A stretch of 64,000 bases of DNA from QHWT01 sp963755695 (GTDB lineage: Bacteria; Acidobacteriota; Vicinamibacteria; Vicinamibacterales; 2-12-FULL-66-21). This document shows, piece after piece, positions 9,139 to 16,154 of this stretch. The notes under the pieces are model-generated. The model made no database searches. It saw only the letters and a list, made by a program, of their open reading frames with translations, and had not been told where the DNA came from. Positions within the stretch are counted from its first letter, which is position 1; every line of letters starts with the position of its first letter. Position numbers and translations under genes: made by a program. The DNA is taken from contig CAVWLB010000010.1 of the NCBI GenBank assembly GCA_963755695.1, positions 744,001 through 808,000 of the forward strand. The letters run 5' to 3'.

Positions 9139-10524
9139 GTGATTTCTGGGGCAGATCTCGCCGGCGCCATGCTTGGCATGCTGTTCTTGACGCTGGGGCT
9201 TGCCGCCGGCGGAGCGGTTGCACTCCGGACCGTGCGGCAGGATCGGACGCTCCTCTGGTTCGGCGTCTTCACCTTCCTGTACGGAATCAGGCTGATCGCC
9301 CGGAGTCATCTCGTTCACCTGGTGATTCCGCTGCCGATCGGAACCTGGCGCGCGGCGGCGGACGTGATTACGTACCTGATCCTGGTCCCGGCCGCGCTGC
9401 TCGCGTCCGGGGCGCTCGCCCCGGGTCGCAACGATTTACTGCGCTATGTGTGGATGGTCGATCTCGTCTGCGCGTTCGTCGCGATTCTGTGGGATGCCGC
9501 CGTCGGCCACTCGGGCGCGGCGATGTCGCTCAACAGAGTCCTGGTGATCGGCAACATAGCGGTCGCCGCTGTCGCCGTGGCGCTCGACACGCGGCACCAC
9601 AGATGGACCAGAGACGGGTGGATCGTGCTCGCCGGAGCGGCCTTCTTCGCCACGATTGCGACCTTGGGGAACGTTCGCGGGGGCTGGCTCGGCTTCGACC
9701 CCGAGCCGGTAGCCATGCTCCTTCTGATCGGGTGTATTGGCTACGTCGTTGTAAACCGCGTCGTCCAGACCGAACGTCGCGTGGCAGCCATGGGCCGGGA
9801 GCTCGAGACCGCCCGGCAGATCCAGCGGTCGATCCTGCCGAAGCACCCGCCGTCAGTCGAGGGGTTGTCGATTGCCGCGCACTACGACTCGATGGCGGAG
9901 GTCGCCGGCGATTTTTACGACTTCGTGGTCACGCCGTCAGGGCAGCTGGGCGTACTGGTCGCCGACGTGTCCGGCCATGGCGTGCCCGCGGCGATCGTCG
10001 CATCGATGGTAAAGATCGCGCTGGCGGTTCAGGAAGGGGAGATCGCGGATCCGGGCAGCGTTCTGATGCGGATGAACCGGGCGCTGTGCGGCCGGTTCGA
10101 GCTGGCGTACGTGACCGCGACGTTCGCGCTGATCGATGCGGCTGCCCGAACGCTCATTTATGCGTCCGCCGGCCATCCGTCCCCGCTGCTGGTGCGTGCG
10201 AACGGACGCATCGACTCGCTCGACGAACGTGGCATCGTGCTCGGCTTCGTTCCCGACGCGAGCTACTCGTCTACGACGGTGCAAAACCTTGCCGCCGGCG
10301 ACCGGCTGGTGTTCTACACCGACGGTATCACCGAGGCGTCTCGGGGTGATGGCGAGTTCTTCGGCGACCGGCAGTTTCACGATGTGCTGACCGGTGGCCG
10401 ATCCGAGCCCGCGGAGCGGTTTCTGGCGACGCTCGTCGATCGAGCCCGCCAGTGGGCCGGCGGTGACTTTGAGGACGATGTCACGATTGTCGTCGTGGAC
10501 TGGATTCGAGGGTCGGCCGCGTAG
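9139..10524 (+). CDS. Membrane-anchored PP2C/SpoIIE-type serine phosphatase (RsbU-like)
   Basis: The N-terminal 210 or so residues contain about seven hydrophobic segments, with no recognised sensor family. They are followed by a short helix (METARQIQRSILPK-like: ELETARQIQRSILP), the classic linker of RsbU/SpoIIE phosphatases. The PP2C domain then runs to the C-terminus. Its metal-binding aspartates are in EVAGDFYDF and LVADVSGHGVPAAIVASM, with VFYTDGITEA and FEDDVTIVVVD. These enzymes dephosphorylate anti-anti-sigma factors in partner-switching stress pathways. No anti-sigma or STAS gene is adjacent, so the partner is unknown. The start is uncertain: the frame opens at TTG 9067, and GTG 9139 or ATG 9169 lie closer to the first helix. 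Confidence 0.85.
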   Translation: MISGADLAGAMLGMLFLTLGLAAGGAVALRTVRQDRTLLWFGVFTFLYGIRLIARSHLVHLVIPLPIGTWRAAADVITYLILVPAALLASGALAPGRNDLLRYVWMVDLVCAFVAILWDAAVGHSGAAMSLNRVLVIGNIAVAAVAVALDTRHHRWTRDGWIVLAGAAFFATIATLGNVRGGWLGFDPEPVAMLLLIGCIGYVVVNRVVQTERRVAAMGRELETARQIQRSILPKHPPSVEGLSIAAHYDSMAEVAGDFYDFVVTPSGQLGVLVADVSGHGVPAAIVASMVKIALAVQEGEIADPGSVLMRMNRALCGRFELAYVTATFALIDAAARTLIYASAGHPSPLLVRANGRIDSLDERGIVLGFVPDASYSSTTVQNLAAGDRLVFYTDGITEASRGDGEFFGDRQFHDVLTGGRSEPAERFLATLVDRARQWAGGDFEDDVTIVVVDWIRGSAA

Positions 10525-10614
10525 ATCGATTAGTATGAGGCGGTCTTCATGCAGCTGCGCGATGCCCTCCCGCTTTTTTCGCCAGCCTGCTCCCTCCCAC
10601 ACATCATGGTGGTA

Positions 10615-10630
10615 GGATGCCCGGGCATCC
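10615..10630. promoter_or_regulatory. Perfect 16-bp palindrome upstream of a small gene
   Basis: GGATGCCCGGGCATCC is a perfect palindrome ending 16 nt before the ATG at 10647 and just before its GAAGGAG ribosome site. It could be an operator or a leader hairpin. The position suggests local control, but no regulator is adjacent. Confidence 0.45.
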
Positions 10631-10646
10631 TCACGAAGGAGACAGT

Positions 10647-10913
10647 ATGCCGACGATCGTTGGATATCATGACATCACAAAGGGTCTGGATCATTGGCTA
10701 CGCTCGCCGAAGCGGAAGGCGCTGTTTGGGCCGCTTGGCGTCACCAACATCCGGACGTTCGTGGATCCGCACAACCCGAAGCGGGTCGCTCTGCTGATGG
10801 ATGTGCCGGACATAGATGCGTTGAACGCGGTCATGCGGAGTCCGGAGGCTGCGGAGGCGATGGCCCATGATGGAGTAGTGCCCGAAACCCTGGTGATTCT
10901 CGTCGAGGCGTAA
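10647..10913 (+). CDS. Small alpha/beta protein, probably ferredoxin-like fold
   Basis: 88 residues starting MPTIVGYHDITKGLDHWLRS, with AAGGAG 6-7 nt upstream of the ATG; an upstream in-frame start at 10617 would fall inside the palindrome. The pattern (beta strand, helix, RTFVDPHNPKRVALLMDVPD, then a second helix and VPETLVILVEA) looks like a dimeric alpha/beta-barrel-sized protein, close in size and style to the next gene at 11052. No cofactor-binding residues are evident and no function is known. Confidence 0.7.
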   Translation: MPTIVGYHDITKGLDHWLRSPKRKALFGPLGVTNIRTFVDPHNPKRVALLMDVPDIDALNAVMRSPEAAEAMAHDGVVPETLVILVEA

Positions 10914-11051
10914 GCCGCGTTGCGAGCACTGACGACGGGCCTGGTTCCCCTACCGGCTTCGGCCACGTCGACCTGGGCCCTGGGCTGCTAAGATGTGCCC
11001 CTGCCCCGGGACCGTCCACGAGCCATTAGCCCTCTCGAAAGGACACAGACC

Positions 11052-11303
11052 ATGTACATCGTTGCTCAGCATCGGATTTCGGATCCGGCGAAGTTCTGGG
11101 ACGTCGCTCAAGCCAAGACGGCGAACCTGCCGAAGGGACTGAAGCTCGTCAAGGTGTTGCCCAATGCGGACGGTTCCCAGGCCGTTTGCCTGTGGGAAGG
11201 TGAGCAGGCTGACGTCAAGGCGTTCGTGGAGGGCGCGGTCGGCCACGTAAGCAAGAACGAGTACTTCACGGTTAACGCTGAAAAGGCCGTGGGCTTGCCC
11301 TGA
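11052..11303 (+). CDS. Small alpha/beta-barrel-type protein
   Basis: 83 residues from ATG 11052 (MYIVAQHRISDPAKFWDVAQ), with a GAAAGG site about 11 nt upstream. The order beta-helix-beta-beta-helix-beta (KLVKVLPNADGSQAVCLWEG, then ADVKAFVEGAVGHVSKNEYF) fits dimeric ferredoxin-like proteins. It is the second such protein within 400 bp. They may be co-transcribed, but 138 bp separates them. Function unknown. Confidence 0.7.
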   Translation: MYIVAQHRISDPAKFWDVAQAKTANLPKGLKLVKVLPNADGSQAVCLWEGEQADVKAFVEGAVGHVSKNEYFTVNAEKAVGLP

Positions 11304-11770
11304 GCGCTCCATCTCGACGGACATGCACTGAACTGCCGGCCGCTTCTGGTGAAGCGAGCCCGTGGGAACGAACGAGGCCTGACATCGCATGCGGCCCACA
11401 GCGCGCTGGGAACACCCTGCCGCGCTGTGGCCGATGCCCGCCGTGGGTTCCTCCCTAACGCCGCCGGAATGAAGAGTCCTCTGGTGGCTGGCCACGCAGC
11501 CGCCGTGTCGATCCATGGCCGCCCCATTCGACTAGATAGTGGAGCGTCGATTGACGTCCGTCGTGAAATTTCTCCCGAGCCCGGCTGTTATCGTTTCGAC
11601 GCGATGTCCAATTTCACCAGCGTCGAACGTCCTTGGATCAGGAGCGTTCATTGCGCCGGTGCGATTCGTAAAACCCCGCGGACCGTCAGCGTCGGTTGCT
11701 GGTTCTGGCCGGCTGGGCCCGACTGACTCGATGAGCGCTCGGTGAAGACGCGCTCCGGAGGAATGGACTC
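11304..11770. other. 467-bp intergenic region, nothing recognised
   Basis: Open frames exist on both strands but lack signal peptides, domains or ribosome sites worth calling. The end of the region carries CGGAGGA, the ribosome site of the SRPBCC gene. Confidence 0.3.
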
Positions 11771-12250
11771 ATGCCTGATATCACGCATGTCGTCACGATC
11801 CACGCCTCGCGCGAGCGAGTGTATCCGGCGGTCACAACTGCGGAGGGAATCCGGAACTGGTGGACACATCAGGTCCATCTCGATTCACGAATCGGTGGAA
11901 CCGGCGAGTTCCGCTTTAACCAGGGTCGAACGGTCACCCAGGTGCGGGTTGATGAAGCCGAGCCGCCCGTCCGTGTGCGCTGGACGACGATCTTTTCCAA
12001 CGCTCCGGCCGGATGGAGTGGGTCGACGATCGCGTTCGATCTTCGTGGGGAGGGCGGCGCCACCGTGCTTTCTTTCACGCACCGCGGATTCAGAGAGGCG
12101 GACGAACGCTTCCTCCGGGTGAGCGCGGGGTGGGCGTACTATTTGACCTGCTTGCAGCGGTATCTGGAGAAAGGATACGGCGCACTGCACGGCGACATTG
12201 ATCTGGCACGCCTGGCACGAAAGGACGGAGCGCTCAAGTCGACCTATTGA
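11771..12250 (+). CDS. SRPBCC / AHSA1-type protein
   Basis: 159 residues of the START/Bet v1-like SRPBCC superfamily. The opening ITHVVTIHASRERVYPAVTT and EGIRNWWT is the usual AHSA1-type N-terminus, and STIAFDLRGEGGATVLSFTH is the back strand. Members bind small hydrophobic ligands in a deep cavity, and the ligand is usually unknown. Here it converges with, and overlaps by 17 bp, an HxlR-type regulator. This is the first of two regulator/SRPBCC pairs within 2.4 kb. Confidence 0.82.
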   Translation: MPDITHVVTIHASRERVYPAVTTAEGIRNWWTHQVHLDSRIGGTGEFRFNQGRTVTQVRVDEAEPPVRVRWTTIFSNAPAGWSGSTIAFDLRGEGGATVLSFTHRGFREADERFLRVSAGWAYYLTCLQRYLEKGYGALHGDIDLARLARKDGALKSTY

Positions 12251-12608
12251 ACCGCTCGATATGGGCCCGGCCCCATAGGCGGACCGCTTTCGCGATAGGC
12301 AATACGGAGCGTCCGTAATCCGTGAGCGAGTAGACGACCGGCGCGGGAACGCGCCCGGTGCGTTGCTGGTGCACCATGCCGTCGGCGACGAATTCCCGCA
12401 GTTGCTGGGTCAGGACTTTTTGTGAAATCCGTGGCATGAGGCGCTGGAGCGCCAGAAATTGTCTCGGCGACTCCGCCAGCCAGTAGATGATGATCAGCTT
12501 CCACTTGCCGCCAATCGCTGCCACGGCGGCGGTGAGCGGGCAGTCGCTCACCGGATTGGCCCGGCGTGCGCGAGCGGTAGTTACCTCGAGGTTCCTTCTA
12601 GTCGACAC
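12234..12608 (-). CDS. HxlR-family winged-helix transcriptional regulator
   Basis: 124 residues with the MarR-like HxlR signature. CPLTAAVAAIGGKWKLIIIY begins with the conserved redox-type cysteine and GGKW. The recognition region MPRISQKVLTQQLREFVADG and wing VYSLTDYGRSVLPI follow. HxlR proteins act as dimers, often sensing reactive or aromatic compounds through the N-terminal Cys. The start is GTG at 12608. It is divergent, 26 bp from the DUF1579-like gene at 12635, which is the obvious candidate target. Confidence 0.88.
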   Translation of the reverse strand: MSTRRNLEVTTARARRANPVSDCPLTAAVAAIGGKWKLIIIYWLAESPRQFLALQRLMPRISQKVLTQQLREFVADGMVHQQRTGRVPAPVVYSLTDYGRSVLPIAKAVRLWGRAHIERFNRST

Positions 12609-12634
12609 AGCGTTCGCTCACTACGATACGCGAT

Positions 12635-13165
12635 ATGCGTTGGCTTCTATCATGCAGCCTCCTGATCGTGCTCCTGCAGCCGTCTCACGCGCTCGCGCAG
12701 CACGACGGCCAGCACGATTTCGATTTCGAGATTGGCACGTGGAAGGCTCGCGTGTCCCGGCTCGAACATCCGCTGACCGGTTCGACGCACTGGCTGGATT
12801 ACGAAGGGACGTCCGTGGTTCGAAAGGTGTGGGACGGCCACGCCAACCTCGGCGAGCTCGAAGTGGACGGGACGGCAGGCCACATTGAGGGCCTGACCCT
12901 TCGGCTGTAAAACCCGGCAGCGGGCCAGTGGAACATCACCTGGGCCAACGCTCGCAACGGTACTCTCGACCGCGCGACGATGTTCGGTGGATTCTCGAAT
13001 GGACGTGGCGAGTTCTTCGGCCAGGACTCTCTGGACGGTCGTGCGATCTACGTTCGATTCGTGTTCTCGAATGTCACGCCGACGTCGTTCCGCTTCGAAC
13101 AAGCCTTCTCACCGGATGGCGGCAAGACCTGGGAAGTGAACTGGAAAGCGGAGTTCACGCGCTGA
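12635..13165 (+). pseudogene. DUF1579-like secreted protein with an in-frame nonsense codon
   Basis: Reads as one 177-codon frame apart from a TAA at 12908-12910. The first part has a signal peptide (MRWLLSCSLLIVLLQPSHAL) and HDFDFEIGTWKARVSRLEHP. After the stop the same frame continues NPAAGQWNITWANARNGTLD and TPTSFRFEQAFSPDGGKTWE, ending at 13165. The family normally has Tyr or another aromatic before NP, so TAC or TAT changed to TAA by one substitution fits. This differs from the single-base insertions that break other genes here. The family is small secreted beta-rich proteins of unknown role. Confidence 0.75.
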
Positions 13166-13287
13166 CGCCGTGATAGTCGTGACCAATCACATGGACGACC
13201 GTGACGCTGCTGTTCACGAGGCCTCGAGCGACTGAGCCCGCGGCCTCCTGAACGCTCCCGTTGAGGATCGATTTCGGAACCGCGTGC

Positions 13288-13767
13288 TCACTCGGCAACT
13301 CGCTCGGCGTACTTCCGGAGGCATCCCGGCCAGCCTCCCTCGCCGCCAATCGCGTCGCGCAGCTCGGTCCAGCCGTCACCGTGCCGTTCGAGGTGGCGAT
13401 GCTCCAATTCCACGCGGCTGCGACGAGGGCCTTCGGCGGTGAATCGCGCCTCGACTTCGCTCGTTTTCGCCGGGTCGGTCTCGATCTGCCAATGCGGATT
13501 GATATCCCAGCTGATCACGACGCGCCTGGGTGGCTCGAACGCCAGGACTCGCCCCCAGTGGCACTCCGTGCCGTCGGTTCCACGGTCGTAGACCTGGCCC
13601 CCGACCCGCGGCTCGAATACGCGTTCGGCGATTGGCACCGCGAGCAAATTGTATTCGGCGGGAAACCAGCTTCCGATGCCCTCGGTGAAGACCTTGAACG
13701 CTTGGTCGATCGGCGCCTCGACGACGATCTGCACACGCACGCTCGTTTCTTGCGCCTGGGTGGTCAT
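13288..13767 (-). CDS. SRPBCC / AHSA1-type protein
   Basis: 159 residues. VRVQIVVEAPIDQAFKVFTE and GIGSWFPAEYN open the fold; RVVISWDINPHWQIETDPAK and SRVELEHRHLERHGDGWTEL close it. This matches the activator-of-Hsp90-ATPase-1-like branch of SRPBCC proteins. AAAGGAG lies 6 nt before the ATG. It is the downstream partner of the ArsR-type regulator (53 bp gap), an arrangement very common for this family. Ligand unknown. Confidence 0.85.
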   Translation of the reverse strand: MTTQAQETSVRVQIVVEAPIDQAFKVFTEGIGSWFPAEYNLLAVPIAERVFEPRVGGQVYDRGTDGTECHWGRVLAFEPPRRVVISWDINPHWQIETDPAKTSEVEARFTAEGPRRSRVELEHRHLERHGDGWTELRDAIGGEGGWPGCLRKYAERVAE

Positions 13768-13820
13768 GTAATCTCCTTTACTCGCTGCTCGATGTTTCTT
13801 CTACCCGAGCTGACGACGTG

Positions 13821-14147
13821 TCATCGAGTTTTCTTCCGTGCTTCCGCTTCAACTCGTTTTTTGAAGGCGACGAGGGCCTGAGTCCAAAAGCGATCGAAGT
13901 ACGCCCGCAGCGATGCGAGGGCCTCGGGATTGACAGCGTAGAGCCGCCGCGTTCCTGCAGCGTGGTCGGTGACCAGGCTCGCGCGCTTCAGGATACGCAG
14001 ATGCTGGGAAATCGCCGGCCGACTCATCGGAAAGTCCCGTGCGAGTTTCCCGACCGGCAGCGGCCCCTCGTTGGCGAGGCGCGTGAGAATGGCCCGGCGA
14101 GTCGCGTCGCCGAGGGCATCGAGCTGTTCTGAGTGGTAAGAGTCCAC
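13821..14147 (-). CDS. ArsR-family winged-helix repressor
   Basis: 108 residues from GTG 14147. ALGDATRRAILTRLANEGPL is the ArsR opening helix pair; FPMSRPAISQHLRILKRASL is the recognition helix; RRLYAVNPEALASLRAYFDR follows the wing. The metal-binding ELCVC box of arsenic sensors is absent, so this belongs to the non-metal ArsR group paired with SRPBCC proteins. It probably represses its own operon through the inverted repeat just upstream. Confidence 0.9.
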   Translation of the reverse strand: MDSYHSEQLDALGDATRRAILTRLANEGPLPVGKLARDFPMSRPAISQHLRILKRASLVTDHAAGTRRLYAVNPEALASLRAYFDRFWTQALVAFKKRVEAEARKKTR

Positions 14148-14152
14148 TTACG

Positions 14153-14168
14153 GTAAGTATATGCTTAC
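14153..14168. promoter_or_regulatory. Candidate ArsR operator
   Basis: GTAAG-TATATG-CTTAC: perfect 5-bp arms around an AT-rich centre, 6-21 bp upstream of the ArsR GTG codon. ArsR-type repressors often use AT-rich inverted repeats overlapping their own promoter. The region is far more AT-rich than its surroundings. Confidence 0.45.
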
Positions 14169-14540
14169 TAATAGAGCTTCGTCAAGGCAGGCAGGCGCTT
14201 TGAGCACGACGGGACCTGATGATCCCACTCACGCGCCACTCGTCGCCCGGCGTCATGCGCTCGCTCGGTTTCGTAACCGTAGCCCAGGTCGACGACTCCG
14301 GATGAGCGAGCTCGCGCGAGCCGTGGCAGGTCGGCACCTTCGACCTGCTCGATGACGTGCTCGAATTCGTGCGCGATGAGCTCGATGCGTTTGCCGCGCG
14401 GCGGAAGTTCGACAACGGCAACGATCAGGCCGTACCTGGTACCGGTGCACGATCGACCGCGCGCGATACGGCCCGATCATCGGATGGACCTCCACTGTGA
14501 GCCGGAGCTGGGGCAGCGTGACGAGGCCTAGAACGGGCGA
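14168..14540 (-). pseudogene. Fragment of a putative HExxH metalloprotein, frameshifted
   Basis: Not a single open frame. One frame gives LGLVTLPQLRLTVEVHPMIG and PYRARSIV. After a one-base shift near 14450 it continues TGTRYGLIVAVVELPPRGKR and IELIAHEFEHVIEQVEGADL, ending at TAG 14168-14170. HEFEH is an HExxH zinc-binding helix. The later Glu of IEQVEG could be a third ligand. The 5' end runs into the response-regulator remnant and no start is visible. The protein at 53002 has a similar HEFQH helix and may be related. Confidence 0.6.
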
Positions 14541-14557
14541 GGTCCGGCGAGCACGCG

Positions 14558-15035
14558 ATGATGATCCTGGACTTGCTGCTGCCCGGTCTGCGTGGACTCG
14601 ACGTGCTTCGACAGTTGAGAGCCGAGTCGAACGTGCCGGTGTTGATTCTGACGGCGCGCGGCGAGGACGTGGATCGGATCCTGAGGCTCGAGCTTGGCGC
14701 CGACGATTATCTGCCCAAGCCGTTCAACTCGAGGGAGCTGCTGGCGCGCGTGCGTGCAATTTTGCGTCGCGCCAGGCCCAGCGAGGACACCGGGCGGATC
14801 GACGTCGGTGATGTCACGCTCGACCCCTTGGCCCGGCAGGCCTGGTGTGAGGGCCGACTGCTCCGCCTGACGACGGCGGAGTTCGTGCTCCTCGAGGCGC
14901 TGATCCGCCGTCCAGGCCAGGTGCAGTCCCGCGAGCGGCTGGCCGAACAGGTGCTGGGTCGGCGATTGTCGATGTTCGACCGCAGTATCGACGTGCCTGT
15001 CAGCAATCTCCGCAAGAAACTCGGACCGTCAGTCG
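14558..15035 (+). pseudogene. OmpR-type response regulator remnant (both ends missing)
   Basis: Contains the phospho-acceptor strand MMILDLLLPGLRGLDVLRQL, NVPVLILTARGEDVDRI, the lysine motif GADDYLPKPFNSRELLARVR and an OmpR/PhoB winged helix (LRLTTAEFVLLEALIRRPGQ, RSIDVPVSNLRKKLGP). The first 45 or so residues of the receiver domain (the acidic DD pocket) are absent. The wing and C-terminus after KKLGP are also lost, because the sequence jumps straight into a histidine kinase C-terminus. The open frame continues for kilobases only as a shadow of other genes. Non-functional as it stands. Confidence 0.75.
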
Positions 15036-15155
15036 GGCGGCGTGGGCCTTGGGTTGGCTATCGCAGACCGGGTTGCCCGTGCTCACGGCGGCAGCGTGCA
15101 CGCAGAGAACCGCTCCGGCGGCGGTCTGGAGGTCGTGTTGCGTGTCAGACGATGA
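15036..15155 (+). pseudogene. Histidine kinase C-terminal remnant (G2 box)
   Basis: Thirty-nine codons in the +1 frame relative to the regulator read GGVGLGLAIADRVARAHGGS, then VHAENRSGGGLEVVLRV, and stop at TGA 15153-15155. This is the last part of the HATPase_c domain (G2 box and final strands) of an HK. With the regulator piece directly upstream, it shows an internal deletion of a regulator-kinase operon that removed about the last 25 residues of the regulator and nearly all of the kinase. Confidence 0.75.
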
Positions 15156-15184
15156 CGCACAAAGTGGGTCCGGAGGAAGCGTCT

Positions 15185-16120
15185 TTAGACCACAACGTTC
15201 GTAGGGTGACCCGCAAGAAAAGCAAAGACGTTCTCGATCGCGAGCGCGAGGCCGGCTTCGGTGGCTTCAGGTGTGATGCCGGCCGCATGCGGCGTAAGCA
15301 CCACGTTCCGCATGGCGAACAGCGGCGAGTCCCGGGGGAGAGGCTCGGCCTCGAATACATCCAGGCCTGCGCCGGCAATGCGATTCGTCATGAGCGCCTG
15401 GACGAGGTCGGATTCATTAACAATCCCGCCCCGGGCGGTGTTGATCAGGATGGCGCCGGGCTTCATGAGCTCGAGGTGTTCCCGACGGATCGAACCCGAA
15501 GTCTCTGCCGAAAGCCGCAGGTGGACGCTCACCACGTCCGATTGACGAAAGACATCGTCAAAGGAAACCCATTCCGCGACGTCGCCTCGGGGATGAAAGG
15601 TCCAGGCGATGACTCGCATGCCGATGCCGGCGCCGAGCCGCGCCACTTCGCGTCCGATCGCGCCGGTTCCGATCAGACCAAGCGTTTTTCCCCGAAGCTC
15701 GGTGACCATGGCGCGAGGCCACCGGCCCTGCCGGACTTCTTGATCCACCTGAACTGTCCGCTTTGCAACGGCCATGATCAGTGCAAGCGTATGTTCAGCC
15801 ACGGCGACGGCAGACACGCCGGGGGTGTTCGTGACCCGGATGCCCTGCGCATGGGCCGCCGCCAGGTCGACGTTGTCCGTTCCGGTGCCCCAAATCGAGA
15901 TCAGTCGGAGCGCCGCGCACTTCTCCAGCACCTCGGCGGAAAACCTGGACGTCGATCGAATGTTGATGACGATGTCGCTGTCGCCGATCCGGTCGGTGAG
16001 TTCGGCGGGACCGGCTGGGCGCGTGAGATAGGCCCGAACATCGTGTCCCGCAAGACTTCGAAACGCCATGCTTGGCGACATGACGGCCGGTTCATCGTCG
16101 GGTATGACAATTCGCGGCAT
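15185..16120 (-). CDS. D-2-hydroxyacid dehydrogenase (NAD-dependent, PGDH-like)
   Basis: 311 residues. The nucleotide-binding loop LGLIGTGAIGREVARLGAGI is followed by the catalytic Arg (INTARGGIVNESD), Glu (AGLDVFEAEPLP) and His (LTPHAAGITPE). These enzymes interconvert 2-hydroxy and 2-keto acids in the cytoplasm, for example glyoxylate, hydroxypyruvate or phosphoglycerate; the short length, with no ACT domain, argues against serine-pathway PGDH. It ends a minus-strand run of genes, 34 bp after the flavoprotein, and is probably in the same operon. Confidence 0.9.
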   Translation of the reverse strand: MPRIVIPDDEPAVMSPSMAFRSLAGHDVRAYLTRPAGPAELTDRIGDSDIVINIRSTSRFSAEVLEKCAALRLISIWGTGTDNVDLAAAHAQGIRVTNTPGVSAVAVAEHTLALIMAVAKRTVQVDQEVRQGRWPRAMVTELRGKTLGLIGTGAIGREVARLGAGIGMRVIAWTFHPRGDVAEWVSFDDVFRQSDVVSVHLRLSAETSGSIRREHLELMKPGAILINTARGGIVNESDLVQALMTNRIAGAGLDVFEAEPLPRDSPLFAMRNVVLTPHAAGITPEATEAGLALAIENVFAFLAGHPTNVVV

Positions 16121-16154
16121 CCGCAGATTCCTCTATTCGTGACGATCGACGCGG

